Assembly (NCBI RefSeq): GCF_011386835.1
Contig: NC_088796.1
Coordinates: 66,167,468 to 66,231,467 of the forward strand
Source: Chrysemys picta bellii
Taxonomy: Eukaryota; Chordata; Testudines; Emydidae
Reading direction: 5' to 3'
DNA: 64,000 nucleotides
Notes under the pieces: generated by a model
Told to the model about the DNA's origin: nothing
Seen by the model: only the letters and a program-made list of their open reading frames with translations
Database searches by the model: none
Shown here: positions 22,282 through 33,982 of the stretch, in pieces
Position numbering within the stretch: position 1 is the first letter of the stretch
Layout of the letters: each line of letters opens with the position of its first letter
Translations under genes and position numbers: made by a program

Positions 22282-24453
22282 GTTAGCACTCACAGGCTAA
22301 TACAACAGGCTTAATTAGCTAATACAAATTCAGTCTGTGTTTAAGTTTGGTTCAGCCTGGGAGTTTTCCAGAAGATGGCATCCATTTTTGTGTTTATAAA
22401 TTATAGGTGAAATGTAAGGCACTTGGACATCTATGGACAATTGCACCCACAAATCATATATTTATACATCTAAATGACATAAAATGCAGACTAGAGCTCT
22501 GCAAGAACCCTCTGGGGGGAGTTTGCAATGTTAAAATGTCTTCTGTTCCAGAAAGCAAACAAACGTTCAAAATTTCACATGAATCTAAATGCTGAAAAAA
22601 AAATCATTTGTGGTGATCAAAATGTTTCATTTCGGGGGGGAAAATATTTTTCCATCTGATTTTGACTTTTATTTTATATTATAGTTTACAATGTAGAACT
22701 AAAAGGTTGAAATAAAGTAATTTTAAAATAGAAAATGAAAATCTTTGTTGTTGAAATGCTTTTTTTTCAATTTCTCTTTCTAAATAAATTGTTGTTGACT
22801 GTCACATATGTCTGCAAAATGTTTCTTTTTCCACAAATCAGAATTTTCTGATGGAAAGAAAATTCATTGGAAAATTCCCAACTAGCCACATATCAACGCA
22901 AGTGCACCTGCAATAATCTGAGTCTGCAGCTTTTAGGTGCAAAATATTGGAGGCCCAATTAAGGCTGAAAATTTAGCCATTTCTGTGTTTATCAGTTTTT
23001 AATAGACATCAGCCAATGATTCAGGTTTGAGGTCATGGCAGGTCTAGGACTTGTGTTTGAACTCAACAAGCCAAAATCTCAGTTGTTTTTGTGAAATATC
23101 ATCCCAAGTGGTGGCAATCTCATGAGATCAACTTTCCCATAAAGTTTCTGTTATCTTTGATCAAACTCTAGCAAGAAAACCACTTCTATAAGATCTGACC
23201 AACATCCAAACCAGATCCAGAAAATATAGATCCCACCTAAAGAGTAGAGTCAGATCCTGGAATCAAATTGAGCTGTCTACTCCTAAGATTGTTTTAGGGC
23301 CCAAATTTCCATAACAATGGTGATAGAACTTCTTTATTTTGATTTTAAAACTGATAACCTCTGTCCAAAGGGTAAATGCACTTACCTGCTAATCTTGACA
23401 AAGCTATTTCAGCTCACATTTTAAAATCTTTGTTTAATTATAAAGGTGTCAAATTGGCATGTCAATCTTAACTTGGAACTTCTTTGCTTCTTTGGTTTTC
23501 AACCTCAGTATTAACATTATTTGAATGCAGAATTTTGCATTTCATTTTCTTTTAAAAAGAAAGTTAGTATCTTAACACAAAAACAATTCTGCATGATAAG
23601 GTGACTAATTAGGTTGACTATTACTTCATAAATTTACATGCCATTTTTAATGGCCTATTCTTTACTGCATTGACATGGTTAATAGATTTTGAAGGACTAA
23701 ACCATTAAGTATGTCTCCTTATAATCTTACCCCTTATGCCAGTTTAGCTTTATTGCAAGAGATTTTTACATCTGACTGAGTAGTCTGAATTTCAGAATAT
23801 TTCTTAGGAGACAACACTGATTTAAAGCAAATAATTTCATGCCCATAGCATCATATTTATTTCATTACTTCTGAATAGCAACATTATCTCTGCATTTTTC
23901 CCTGACTATAAATGAGCTACATTTGAACCCTGGCTACATAACATCTACTGTAGGAAAGTTAAAGGTGATATAAAGGATTCAGGAATGGCATGGTTCCAGA
24001 TGCCTGTGGGAACAGCTCCTATGCTTCTGAAACCAAGAAAAGAGGCCCAAGTAAAAAGAACAAGATGTATGTTACACCAGGGCTTAATACTATCTTTGTG
24101 CAAGAAGAAAAGGTCAAATAACAGCCTTTAAATTTACTATGGCATCTTTTCTTTCCACCATCCTTCTGGCCATTACAAACAAATAGTTTAATATGTGTTT
24201 TTTAAACAGATCCTTGCAGGCTTTGAGATCAAAGAAAATAATAGAGTAGATTGGATTAATTGAGAGCTCAATGCTAGACAACATTATATCATCTCTCAAC
24301 TTATCAAGATTATTAGAGAGTTTTGACACAGACATACAATGAATATGTGGTACAGGGTAGCATTTGGCTTTGTGAATCATTATTCACTCTTTGTTGATTG
24401 GTCTTCCTAAGAAATTGTGATGTTTGCTCAAATTTCAGTACAACAAAAATGAG
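22282..24453. other. No gene or repeat recognised
   Basis: AT-rich sequence without a supportable coding region, repeat terminus or exon-like block. Confidence 0.5.
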
Positions 24454-24455
24454 TA

Positions 24456-24673
24456 CAGGTGAGTCTCATCTTACGCAGGGGTTCTGTTCCACGGTTAGCG
24501 CATAAAGCGAAAACTGTGTATAGTCAAAATTACATTGAGTTGAATGGCGAGCGAAATCCCCCGCACTATAGGTACAGTATTAAAATAGTTATTTTTCTCT
24601 TTTTTTTGGTTTTTGCCAACCGCATAAAGCTGAAATCGCGCATGTTAAATGCGCGTAAGATGAAACAGACCTG
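24456..24673. mobile_element. TA-flanked MITE, Tc1/mariner or Tigger-like
   Basis: The terminal inverted repeats CAGGTGAGTCTCATCTTACGC and CGCGTAAGATGAAACAGACCTG match over about 20 bp. TA dinucleotides border both ends (24454-24455 and 24674-24675), the target site typical of Tc1/mariner elements. Ends starting CAG fit the pogo/Tigger branch. Subterminal segments CGCATAAAGCGAAAACTG and CGCATAAAGCTGAAATCG are similar to each other. No transposase is encoded in 218 bp. Confidence 0.75.
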
Positions 24674-24675
24674 TA

Positions 24676-25048
24676 CCCATATCTGTAAGTACAAAAAGGA
24701 CTAATTGGTTTTAAATACATTTGAATGTAGGAGGCCAAGACTGAATGGTCATTGGTTACATTCCAATTCCTTCATTGCAGAATCTTATACTAAAGTGGAG
24801 ACATGTAATAGATTCCTAGCTACTGAGATAGTGTGCTCCAGTAGTGACAAGGAAATTTCCTTAATGACTGCAATAACACAGCTACAGGTAGGTTAACTTA
24901 ACTCCTGTCACTTGTTTACTGTGTTACAGAGCTATTTATTATTATCCCTTTCACTTCATTCTTAACACATGTATTTGTAGAATTCAGGTATATTAAATAT
25001 ATTTGGCCAGATTTTCTACTAGGTTTATGCCTGTGTAGGCTGCTAAAG
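24676..25048. other. No gene or repeat recognised
   Basis: Short AT-rich spacer between a MITE and the CR1 copy B tail, with no motif-bearing frame. Confidence 0.5.
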
Positions 25049-26860
25049 TAGACTCATAGACTCATAGACTCTAAGGTCAGAAGGGACCATTATGATCATC
25101 TAGTCTGACCTCCCGCATGATGCGGGCCACAAAAGCTGACCCACCCACTCCTGGAAGAATTCTCTCCCTTGACTCAGCTGTTGAAGTCCCCAAATCATGA
25201 TTTAAAGACTTCAAATCACTGAGAATCCTCCAGCAAGCGACCCCTGCCCCATGCTGCAGAGGAAGGCGAAAAACCTCCAGGGCCTCTGACAATCTACCCT
25301 GGAGGAAAATTCCTTCCCGACCCCAAATATGGCGATCAGCTGAACCCCGAGCATGCGGGCAAGATTCTCTAGCCAGACCCCCTGGAAAAAGTTCTCTGTA
25401 GTACTTTTAATAGCCCATCATTGACCATTGTTACTAATTACCAGCGATGGCACATTATTGACCTATTGACTAAAATCACTTTATCCCATCAAACCATCCC
25501 CTCCATAAACTTATCAAGCTTAATCTTAAAGGTCTTTCGCCCCCACTGTTTCCCTCAGAAGGCTGTTCCAAAACTTCACCCTGCTGATGGTTAGAAACCT
25601 TCATCTAATTTCAAGCCTAAACTTCCCGACGGCCAGTTTATATCCATTTGTTCTCGTGTCCACATTAGTACTGAGCTGAAATAATTCCTCTCCCTCCCTG
25701 GTATTTATCCCTCTGATATATTTAAAGAGAGCAATCATATCCCCCTTCAGCCTTCTTTTGGTTAAGGTAAACAAACCGAGCTCCTCAAGTCTCCCTTCAT
25801 ATGACAGATTTTGCATTCCTCGGATCATCCTAGTGGCCATTCTTTGTACCCGTTCCAGTTTGATTTCATCCTTTTTAAACATGGGAGACCAGAATTGCAC
25901 ACAGTACTCCAAATGAGGTCTCACCAGTGCCTTGTATAATGGAACCAGCACCTCCTTATCCCTACTAGAAATACCTCGCCTAATGCATCCCATGACCGCA
26001 TTAGCTTTTTTCACGGCCACGTCACATTGCCGACTCATAGTCATCCTGTGATCAACCAGGACTCCGAGGTCCTTCTCCTCTTCCATTACTTCCAACTGAT
26101 GCGTCCCCAGCTTATAACTAAAATTCTTGTTAGTCATCCCTAAATGCATAACCTTACACTTCTCACTATTCAATTTCATCCTATTACTATTACTCCAGTT
26201 TACAAGGTCATCCAAATCTCCCTGCAGGATATCCCGATCCTTCTCCAAATTGGCAATACCTCCCAACTTTGTGTCATCTGCAAACTTTATCAGCCCACTC
26301 CTACATTTGGTTCCGAGGTCAGTAATGAATAGATTAAATAAAATCGGACCCAAAACCGAACCTTGAGGAACTCCACTGGTAACCTCCCTCCAATCTGACA
26401 GTTCACCTTTCAGTATGACCCGCTGCAGTCTCCCCTTTAACCAGTTCTTTATCCACATCTGGATTTTCATATCGATTCCCATCTTTTCCAATTTAACCAA
26501 TAATTCCTCATGCGGTACCGTATCAAACGCGTTACTGAAATCGAGGTATATTAGATCCACCGCATTTCCTTTATCTAAAAAATCTGTTATTTTCTCAAAG
26601 AAGGAGATCAGGTTGGTTTGGCACGATCTACCTTTCCTAAAACCATGTTGTAATTTGTCCCAATTGGCATTGACCTCAAGGTCCTTAACTACTTTCTCCT
26701 TCAAAAATTTTTCCAAGACCTTGCATATTACAGATGTTAAACTAACAGGCCTGTAGTTACCCGGGTCACTTTTTTTCCCCTTCTTGAAAATAGAAACCAC
26801 ATTAGCTATTCTCCAGTCAAATGGTACAGTCAAGTAGTGTAAATAGGCCATAATCTGGTG
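25049..26860 (-). mobile_element. CR1 LINE, 5'-truncated (copy B)
   Basis: This minus-strand copy starts inside the reverse transcriptase domain near 26860 and runs through ORF2 to a long 3' UTR of about 550 bp (25600-25049) ending in the octamer repeat TATGAGTC. The 3' UTR wording, such as GGGACCATTATGATCATC, differs from copies A, D, E and F, so it is a separate CR1 subfamily. The long open frame suggests a comparatively young insertion. Confidence 0.9.
25601..26851 (-). pseudogene. CR1 ORF2 reverse transcriptase, 5'-truncated but open
   Basis: The 416-codon frame holds the reverse transcriptase palm and thumb: RIANVVSIFKKGKKSDPGNY and YRPVSLTSV (finger blocks), HGFRKGRSCQTNL, YLDFSNAFDTVPH with the first catalytic Asp, [16 protein letters not shown], and the polymerase site FADDTKL near residues 190-196. 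The C-terminal blocks [28 protein letters not shown] and RTNGYKL follow. No stop or frameshift interrupts this stretch. The frame ends at residues LEIR where the KHWN-type block should follow, so the last residues are lost to a stop. The endonuclease is absent, so it cannot mobilise itself. Confidence 0.85.
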
Positions 26861-27320
26861 GCAAATGACTGTCCAAGAATTTCTCTGGCATAGGGATTCA
26901 AATACTCCAAATCAAGCTCCAGCTTCTTCTCATAACCCCCAGTGTAGAGGACACATTGGAGATGAAGGAAACTGGGAGGGGACATGGAAGAGCTACACTC
27001 CAGGCTGCCTGTCTTCCACAGGCTTCATGTCAGTGGCAGAACTAAGACGCCCAGAAGGTCTAAATTGCAATGAGGCCTCATCTGGCTCTAAGAATTGGAG
27101 AACTGGTATCTTGTACTCCCTTCTTAGCAAAGATTTAGTCTTCAGATCTTGCGTCCAACTAAACTGTGTTTGGAGAGAACCCAAGATGGAATGGGAGGAA
27201 TAATAGTGTTTTTATAACACTTTTGTAGCTTCTTGATTCTAGGGCCAGTCAGGGGCATCATTCAGTCACTTGTGCAACTTAGAGCAGACTCAGGGCCAAT
27301 CTAAACCTAGCTGTCAACAT
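26861..27320. other. No gene or repeat recognised
   Basis: A 112-codon frame lies at 26865-27203 on the plus strand with a shadow on the other strand, but it shows no motif and no coding context. It sits between two CR1 copies. Confidence 0.4.
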
Positions 27321-27910
27321 TTCATAAGAACATAAGAACGGCCGTACCGGGTCAGACCAAAGGCCCATCTAGCCCAGTATCCTGTCTACTGACAGTGGCC
27401 AATGCCAGGTGCCCCAGAGGGAGTGGACCTAACAGGCAATGATCAAGTGATCTCTATCCTGCCATCCATCTCCATCCTCTGACAAACAGAGGATAAGGAC
27501 ACCATTCCTTACCCATCCTGGCTAATAGCCATTAATGGACTTAACCACCATGAATTTATCCAGTTGTCTTTTGAACGCTGTTATAGTCCTAGCCTTCACA
27601 ACCTCCTCAGGTAAAGAGTTCCACAAGTTGACTGTGCGCTGCGTGAAGAATAACTTCCTTGTATTTGTTTTAAACCTGCTGCCTATTAATTTCATTTGGT
27701 GACCCCTAGTTCTTGTATTATGGGAATAAGTAAATAATTTTTCCTTATCCACTTTCTCCACATATCCCCCCTTAGTCTCCTCTTTTCCAAGCTGAAGAGT
27801 CCTAGCCTCTTTAATCTCTCCTCATATGGGACCCGTTCCAAACCCCTAATAATTTTAGTTGCCCCTTTCTGAACCTTTTCTAGTGCCATTTCCAAGCAGC
27901 TGTTCTGGTA
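27321..27910 (-). mobile_element. CR1-type LINE 3' fragment (copy C)
   Basis: Minus-strand CR1 of another subfamily: the 3' end is the octamer repeat TTCTTATG (27321-27338) preceded by a UTR with GGTCAGACCAAAGGCCCATC and CAGTGGCCAATGCCAGGTG. Coding traces include [37 protein letters not shown] (about 27860-27770) and [12 protein letters not shown] (about 27640-27600), in two frames separated by a frameshift near 27770-27760. It is 5'-truncated near 27910. Confidence 0.85.
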
Positions 27911-29397
27911 GCTGATAACTGAATGCATCAATCCCAAAGGCCTTCACCCCTCAGGCCTTTGATAAAATGTAGCCAACAGGAAAGGCTTGTTGCTTCTCTA
28001 TCCTATCCTAGAAGCAAATTTAGGTGAAATGAGCTAGTTAGTACGATACATAGTGTGACTCAAAATATCCACCTAATGAATTGGAATAGAAATGAAGTAC
28101 ATAAATGCATAAATTTATGAAGTACATAAATGCATAAATGCATTTATATATATATATATAATGCATTTATGTACTTCATATATATATGTACGAGGGCTCC
28201 TGGTCTGTGTGTGGAATTACTGATCTGGTTCCAAGGTCCTTTCTTTGGCAGACTTGCCATCCTTTTACCGGTCCTACAGTTTGAAGTTTTCTGTTCACGG
28301 GGTAAGGAGCAATTGCAATCATGCTTTCTTGGGGCAGAAGGTAATTGTTCTTCTCAGCTTCCTTATGGCTATTATTCAGGCATACTCTATATTCTAACAG
28401 TCCTGATTTCTTCCTATTCCTGCAATATTGTAGTTACCCTTCTAGTAAGTCCTCTTGCTGTTATTTAATCTTTTATTGATTTAATTCCCCTAGAGAATAT
28501 TTTAACTCTTTACAAGTTTAATTTTAATTCATGTAACTTTCTGAGCTCTTTATACCAACCAATGGCTTGATTATTAATGCAGAGAAGCAGTTCCATCTAA
28601 AATTTAAATTCCTTTGAAGTTACTAGGCTCAGCTGTGCCTTGTAGCCATACAATCTAGTAAAGGGCAGCCCTGAGTTTCATTTCCCCAAGACTGGGAGCT
28701 CCTCTGTGCACTTGCTATTATGCTTCTTTATAGGTGTAACAGATTTCCGTTCTCCCATCCAGTCAGCCATTGTTTTGTCTCCCTCCCTTCCTCTGAAGCA
28801 CTGGAACTAGGATTCTGCCTGGCCTTTATGCAGGCCAGCTGGTTCTGGGGAAAGAGGGTCTCCTTATTCTTCCTCCCTTATGCACTCATACATCAGTCTC
28901 TCAGAATCATGCCCACAATGATTCTTTCTTTCAAAACTCTGGTGAATACTGAGATATGGTTTCAGTTGATTGTAATTATATTTCAAAAGGCTAAGATACC
29001 TACAGGCACCACAGCTCTGGTCTGCACTCGCTTGCTGTAATCTGACCTTGACTATTATATTTCTTTGTATCATAAACAATTTTCAACATGTATACCTGAC
29101 TGTTTCAAAAAGTTCTAGGTCCAACTGCAGGTCAAGACTCCAAGTTCAAATCCCAGGATTGGTTTAACTTTCTGTGCCAGCATAAATTGGAAGCATCATT
29201 CTGAGATTGTGCCATGTTGGGTCTGTGCAATTCCCTGTGGTCTAGGGAAAGCATTATCTATAGGGATAAAGTGTAGCTTTTCACAAAGGTGAGGCCACGT
29301 TTTCCTAAATTCTGCTTTCTGGCTGGCTGATGATTACTGTGACTAATTATAGAGCTTTTCATCAATACATACCAATGCATTTTATTATTTTATAAAG
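27911..29397. other. No gene seen; AT-rich hairpin at 28091-28180
   Basis: Apart from the hairpin and AT microsatellite listed separately, this stretch shows no recognisable element. Open frames of about 106-112 codons at 28130-28468 and 28720-29040 have no motif or splice context. Confidence 0.45.
28091..28180. repeat. AT-rich direct and inverted repeat with (TA)n loop
   Basis: The 20-bp arm TATGAAGTACATAAATGCAT (28116-28135) is perfectly inverted at 28161-28180, with a 25-nt loop that includes a TA microsatellite (28145-28160). A direct copy of the left arm also begins at 28092. This arrangement is typical of an unstable AT-rich palindrome. Confidence 0.85.
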
Positions 29398-29550
29398 GAG
29401 AGTAAGCATCATTACTCCATTTATACAGAAACACAAACAGGATAAGTGGCTTGTCCAAAGGCCCACAGTTAGTCAATTGCAGAGCTAGGACTAGAAATCA
29501 AGTATCTTGACTCCCAGTCCAGTATTCTACACATGAGACTGCACTACCTA
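29398..29550 (+). repeat. MIR-type SINE remnant
   Basis: The order of blocks, 'TTACTCCATTTATACAGAA', 'ACAGGATAAGTGGCTTGTCC', 'CCCACAGTTAGTCAATTGC', 'AGAGCTAGGACT' and a terminal 'TGACTCCCAGTCC', follows the core and 3' part of the amniote MIR SINE. It is old and diverged; the tRNA-like head is not visible. The residual similarity is strong for a by-eye call. Confidence 0.7.
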
Positions 29551-32500
29551 CTCCTACACATTCAAATCCCAAGCATCCTGCACCCATACTGGTAGATAAG
29601 CTTATAAATATCCACACATAATTTTGGGAATGAATTTTCAGGGGCTAAGCACCTATCCTTTCTAAAAATCTGATCACATTTATGTGCACTGACACCAGCA
29701 GGTTTCATGGTTACATACTGAACAGATGAGGGAAGAGTGCATGTGTGCCTAACTGGAATAGTGGGAATGAGGTTAAGGAAGGACTTTGTGGTCCAGGAGT
29801 AGATGACAGAGTAGTTGCAGGGTGGGGGTCACAATGGCTCATTCCAGGGTCTCCATATGTGCAGTGAAGATAAAACAGCCCCTGTTTTGTTGTAAATGTT
29901 GGTACTGTATATGGCTGCAGATAATTGTCCTTAAAATTATTTGTTGCTTACAAATGATACCTTTAATCAGAAATTCTCAAATGACAACCGCAGCCTAGGA
30001 ACATGAGAAATGACTCATGGAAAAGCTTGCCTTCTTACCACCAAAATATAGAGAAAGATCAAAGTCAATACCTGTTTGAAATAAGCCTCCAGCAAAGGGG
30101 ATCACTCTGCAGCTGAGCTGGTTTCCATCTACTCCCCTCCCTTGCTCAGCCATTCCCTGTCTTCCTCATTGGTGGCATTGAAAAATCCAGCCTGTAGGAG
30201 CAAAGTGCTTATGGGAACTTGTAAAGATTTTCTTTTCAATTTGGAGACAAGTTGGACCTTTACTTATCCCTGATGGAAGGGTTCCCAAGCTGTGCTTGGG
30301 AAAGACCCCCTTGACAATAGGGCAGGTACTTAAGAAAACTAGTTTTTGCTGCTACAGGCCAAATTGTCCCAGACACCATTGGAAGAAAAGACAAGATACC
30401 AGGAATGTGGTTTAACTAGGCCACAACTTTATTCAGTAACATATCTGGGAAATATCCAGCAGTAACTTATCCAGTGCAAGTCAAACTCCCTTTTTAATCT
30501 GTTCCATCCGGTGGATGGCTACAGTCAGCCCCCAACACAGTTAACTTAGTCCCAGCTCCATTGCTGAGACCCAACTGCCTTCCCCTTACAGGAGCATTAA
30601 GGGGGTGGGGAAGACAGGTTGTCTCCTCACTGTACCTGCTATTAAGAGCTCCAAACCCATTTCCTAACTTCTTTAGGGGGTGTTTTTTCTTAAATTGCTT
30701 CCAATTCTGGTTTATCAGAGAACCAGACAGTTTTCCTTTCCAGTTCATAATGGTGTCCAGGGCTAGGGCAAGGGAATTTAAGCTCTCCTATAGGTTGCCC
30801 AGTAGTCAAAAGGTTATTTCTAACCCATCAGAATCAGCCACATAGCTTCCCTCCTCCAGCCCAAAAGGAGGTGAGGAAGTACAACTGTAAAGGGACCAAA
30901 GGTTTTCTTTCCATAGCTGATCCAGACAAAGCCTCCTAACTTCTGAAGCTAATGGGCAGCATTGTATTTAAACTCCATCTGCAATAACATACCGGATAAA
31001 TGAATATTTATTGCATCCACTGCTATTCCTGTCATTGATGCTCCTTTAGCAGCCCCATTCTGACTGTGTGCCTAATCATTCCTGGCTTACTCCCAACTCA
31101 GCAAGTCTGTATTTCTTGGCTGATCATTTGGAATCTAAAAGTGCCCTTCCCCATGTGTCAAGATTTTCATCTCCACAGTAGAAGAACAGAGCATTTCTTG
31201 CTGAGAAAACTAGAGTATATCCGCATTGTTAGTCAGAAACCATGCATTAGTTCAGCAGCTATTTTGCCTAGCCAATGGTGTATGTGAAGCATGCAGCTAA
31301 TGCTTCCAAGTCTCTGAGGAAGGAAGATTTGATTTTATTAACATTTCCGTTTTACAAAATTATGTAGACCAGAGCTGGCTCCTCAGCATGAGCCTCAGCT
31401 GCCACAAGCCTGAAGAATGGCTCTTATTGCTAGAGGTGATATAGCTATAGCAGAGAAAGAACAGTAAATGACAATGGGGTGAGGGAGGTGACATCTGAGC
31501 TCTCATCCCTCCCAATGTCCCTCTACTTGAGCCACAGTCCTCTGAACCTATGAACCAGAGCCTATGAGTTCAAGCACACTAGCCATAGCACATAAAATAC
31601 ACACCCCTCATTCAAATATAAAATACTTTAAGGGCCTGATTCTGTAACCCTTTCCCAGAGCAATAACATTTACGAACATATTTCCACTGACTGTAGAATT
31701 TTTACCCAAATTGTTAGACAGATAGACAGACATATACACACAAACCAGAGTCTTCGACCTACTAAAAATCAACCAAGGAATTTCCTCATATTCCTCCACA
31801 GGAGCAACTCAGATGTTTTGTCTGGATGGGGATTATATATACTGAAAACCAGTGCACTGTCATGTCTACTAATAAACGGAATTTTATAGGGCTGGACTTC
31901 TTGAAGGCCAAACCAGGATTAGCTAACATATTTGTATTTTCAAAAAAAATATGAAGATATTAAGACCCATCTCTAGCATGAAAATCCAACTCTTCCAAAT
32001 CAAAGTATAGAAAGGTGTAATGGGATAAATTGAGCCCTTGCTCAATGCCATGGATATAGAATATGTAGCTGTACTTCTCCAAAGGATATTCAGGGAACAA
32101 TGGTGATCATTCCTTTCCTGCTCCACCTTGCTCCAGGGGGTGTAATAATTTGCTATGGTCCTCTACCAGGTGCAACATACTCCCTCCCTGACCAATGCTT
32201 TGAAGGGTAGAACAGGGTTCTAGCCACACCCTGCCCACCTGCTTGAGGAAAAAATGCTGGGGATACAGGTCTTGCTCCCTGCCTCATCATCTGGGCAAAA
32301 GGTCCAGTAAACCATAACTCAGCCATTTATGAGGGACCTCACTCCCATAAATTCCCTAGAGAACTGCACTGGGGCCACGTACAATCTGGCCCATATTGAT
32401 GTTTGAAAAATCTCAGACCATGAACCATGTGATCAACAGTGGGGAAGGCATTCATTATTCCACAAGATGGAGATGAATGACATCTGATTATACTTAAGAT

Positions 32501-33982
32501 AGTTTGATAAAATGCAGTTTAACCTAGTCACTGTATGAGAATATTTAAAAGGAAAATTTAGTTATTGTTATTCAAGACAATCCAACATATACAAATTGAA
32601 ACTGATTCCTGTGAAAGCTTGTTGTAGGACCTTATGGAGAGTGTGGAATGTTGGATGTAATACATATTCTGCGTATGCCTCAAGATAAGAGTTTATTGGG
32701 AGAGAATCATAAACATATTAACAATCTGCAAAAATACATGGCATCGTATTTCATCTGGAAATGATTGTTATGGGCATTAGTATTCCATGATTGATGAAAA
32801 TGTGAACTTACAAAAATTTTCATATGCTCTTTTTGGTTGCAGAATATTCAATAGCAAAAGCCTAAAAATCCAGTCTCACCCAACTTATTTCTACTGTTGT
32901 GTTGCTGTTATATTTTTCTTCCTTTCTTTTCCTTTTCCTAAAAAGAGTTGAGATAAGCTGTTAAAAGAAAGAGAGGGAACTGTTATTAGGTTATTGTGCT
33001 AAGGTATATGTAAATTAGATCCAAGGCATAATGAAACATTTGTATTTAATCCTTGTATTGTGTTTATATGGATATTTTTACTGTGCCCAATAAAGACATT
33101 AAAAGAAACTCTAGAATAGTTCTGGCCCTTTCATTCAGATTTATTTTTAGATGAGAGCAAAAATTCACTGAGTCATAGGCAAAATTAATGCATTCAAACA
33201 GCTCAGAATTTGTTAAGATAAAGAGATTAATTATGAGCTCCTTTCCAGGAACAAAAAATATGATTTGGTCTCAAGAATATTGCTGGCAGCTCTTTGCTGA
33301 ATGATTGGCCAGAATCTGGAGAAATGATTACCATTAGTCAATTAATCTTTTATAGGATTAGAACCCTTCTTCATGACCAAAAAAGAGAACATTTCTATGA
33401 GCTGACAATGAAGATCATCCATAACTCAGGGTCATGATAAAAATAGAAAGAAATAGCATAGGCTTTAAGGTTGGGCAGGCTGTTCTCCAGAATTCTAAAG
33501 GAGATGGCAGACTACAAATGAAAAGTCATAAGGCTTGAAATAGAGACAGGGCCTACTCACAAATATGAGAACTGTGTCCAGGTCTGTACTTCAAAGCCTT
33601 AAAAGTTTAGTGGTTTTCAAATAAGAGGTTCTACAATTAGCTCATCTCTAGATTTTAATGTCTTATAAAAGAGATGTATGTAAGGACTGAAGATGTCAAT
33701 ACCTCCATCCATGTTTAAGAAAAAGGGATCCTCAGCTGGTAAATTGATGATGCCCCATTGTCTTCAGTAGAGCTATACCAATTTATACTGGCTTGAGATC
33801 TGGTAGAGGCACTGAAGGGAAGAACCACTACAGACCTGCAAGTCTGTAACCTAATGTGAGGAAATGCTCTAGTGTTATTGAGTAGAGAGAAAACAGGACA
33901 ACATTTGAAGAGATTGGTTATTAGCCAAAACTGTCTGCACACTATTCACTAACCTGATTAACTTCTTTAAGAAAGTGGCAGT
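29551..33982. other. No gene seen; possible old LTR at 30360-30990
   Basis: No coding region is supported. Around 30360-30990 the sequence is GC-richer than its surroundings, and an AATAAA lies on the minus strand near 30428-30433. It may be part of an old retrovirus-type LTR, but no ends or target duplication can be seen. The remainder is AT-rich and featureless. Confidence 0.35.

Noticed and set aside
28092..28180. CRISPR-like or structured RNA array
   Set aside because: There is one hairpin and one direct copy only; the sequence is vertebrate AT-rich microsatellite DNA.
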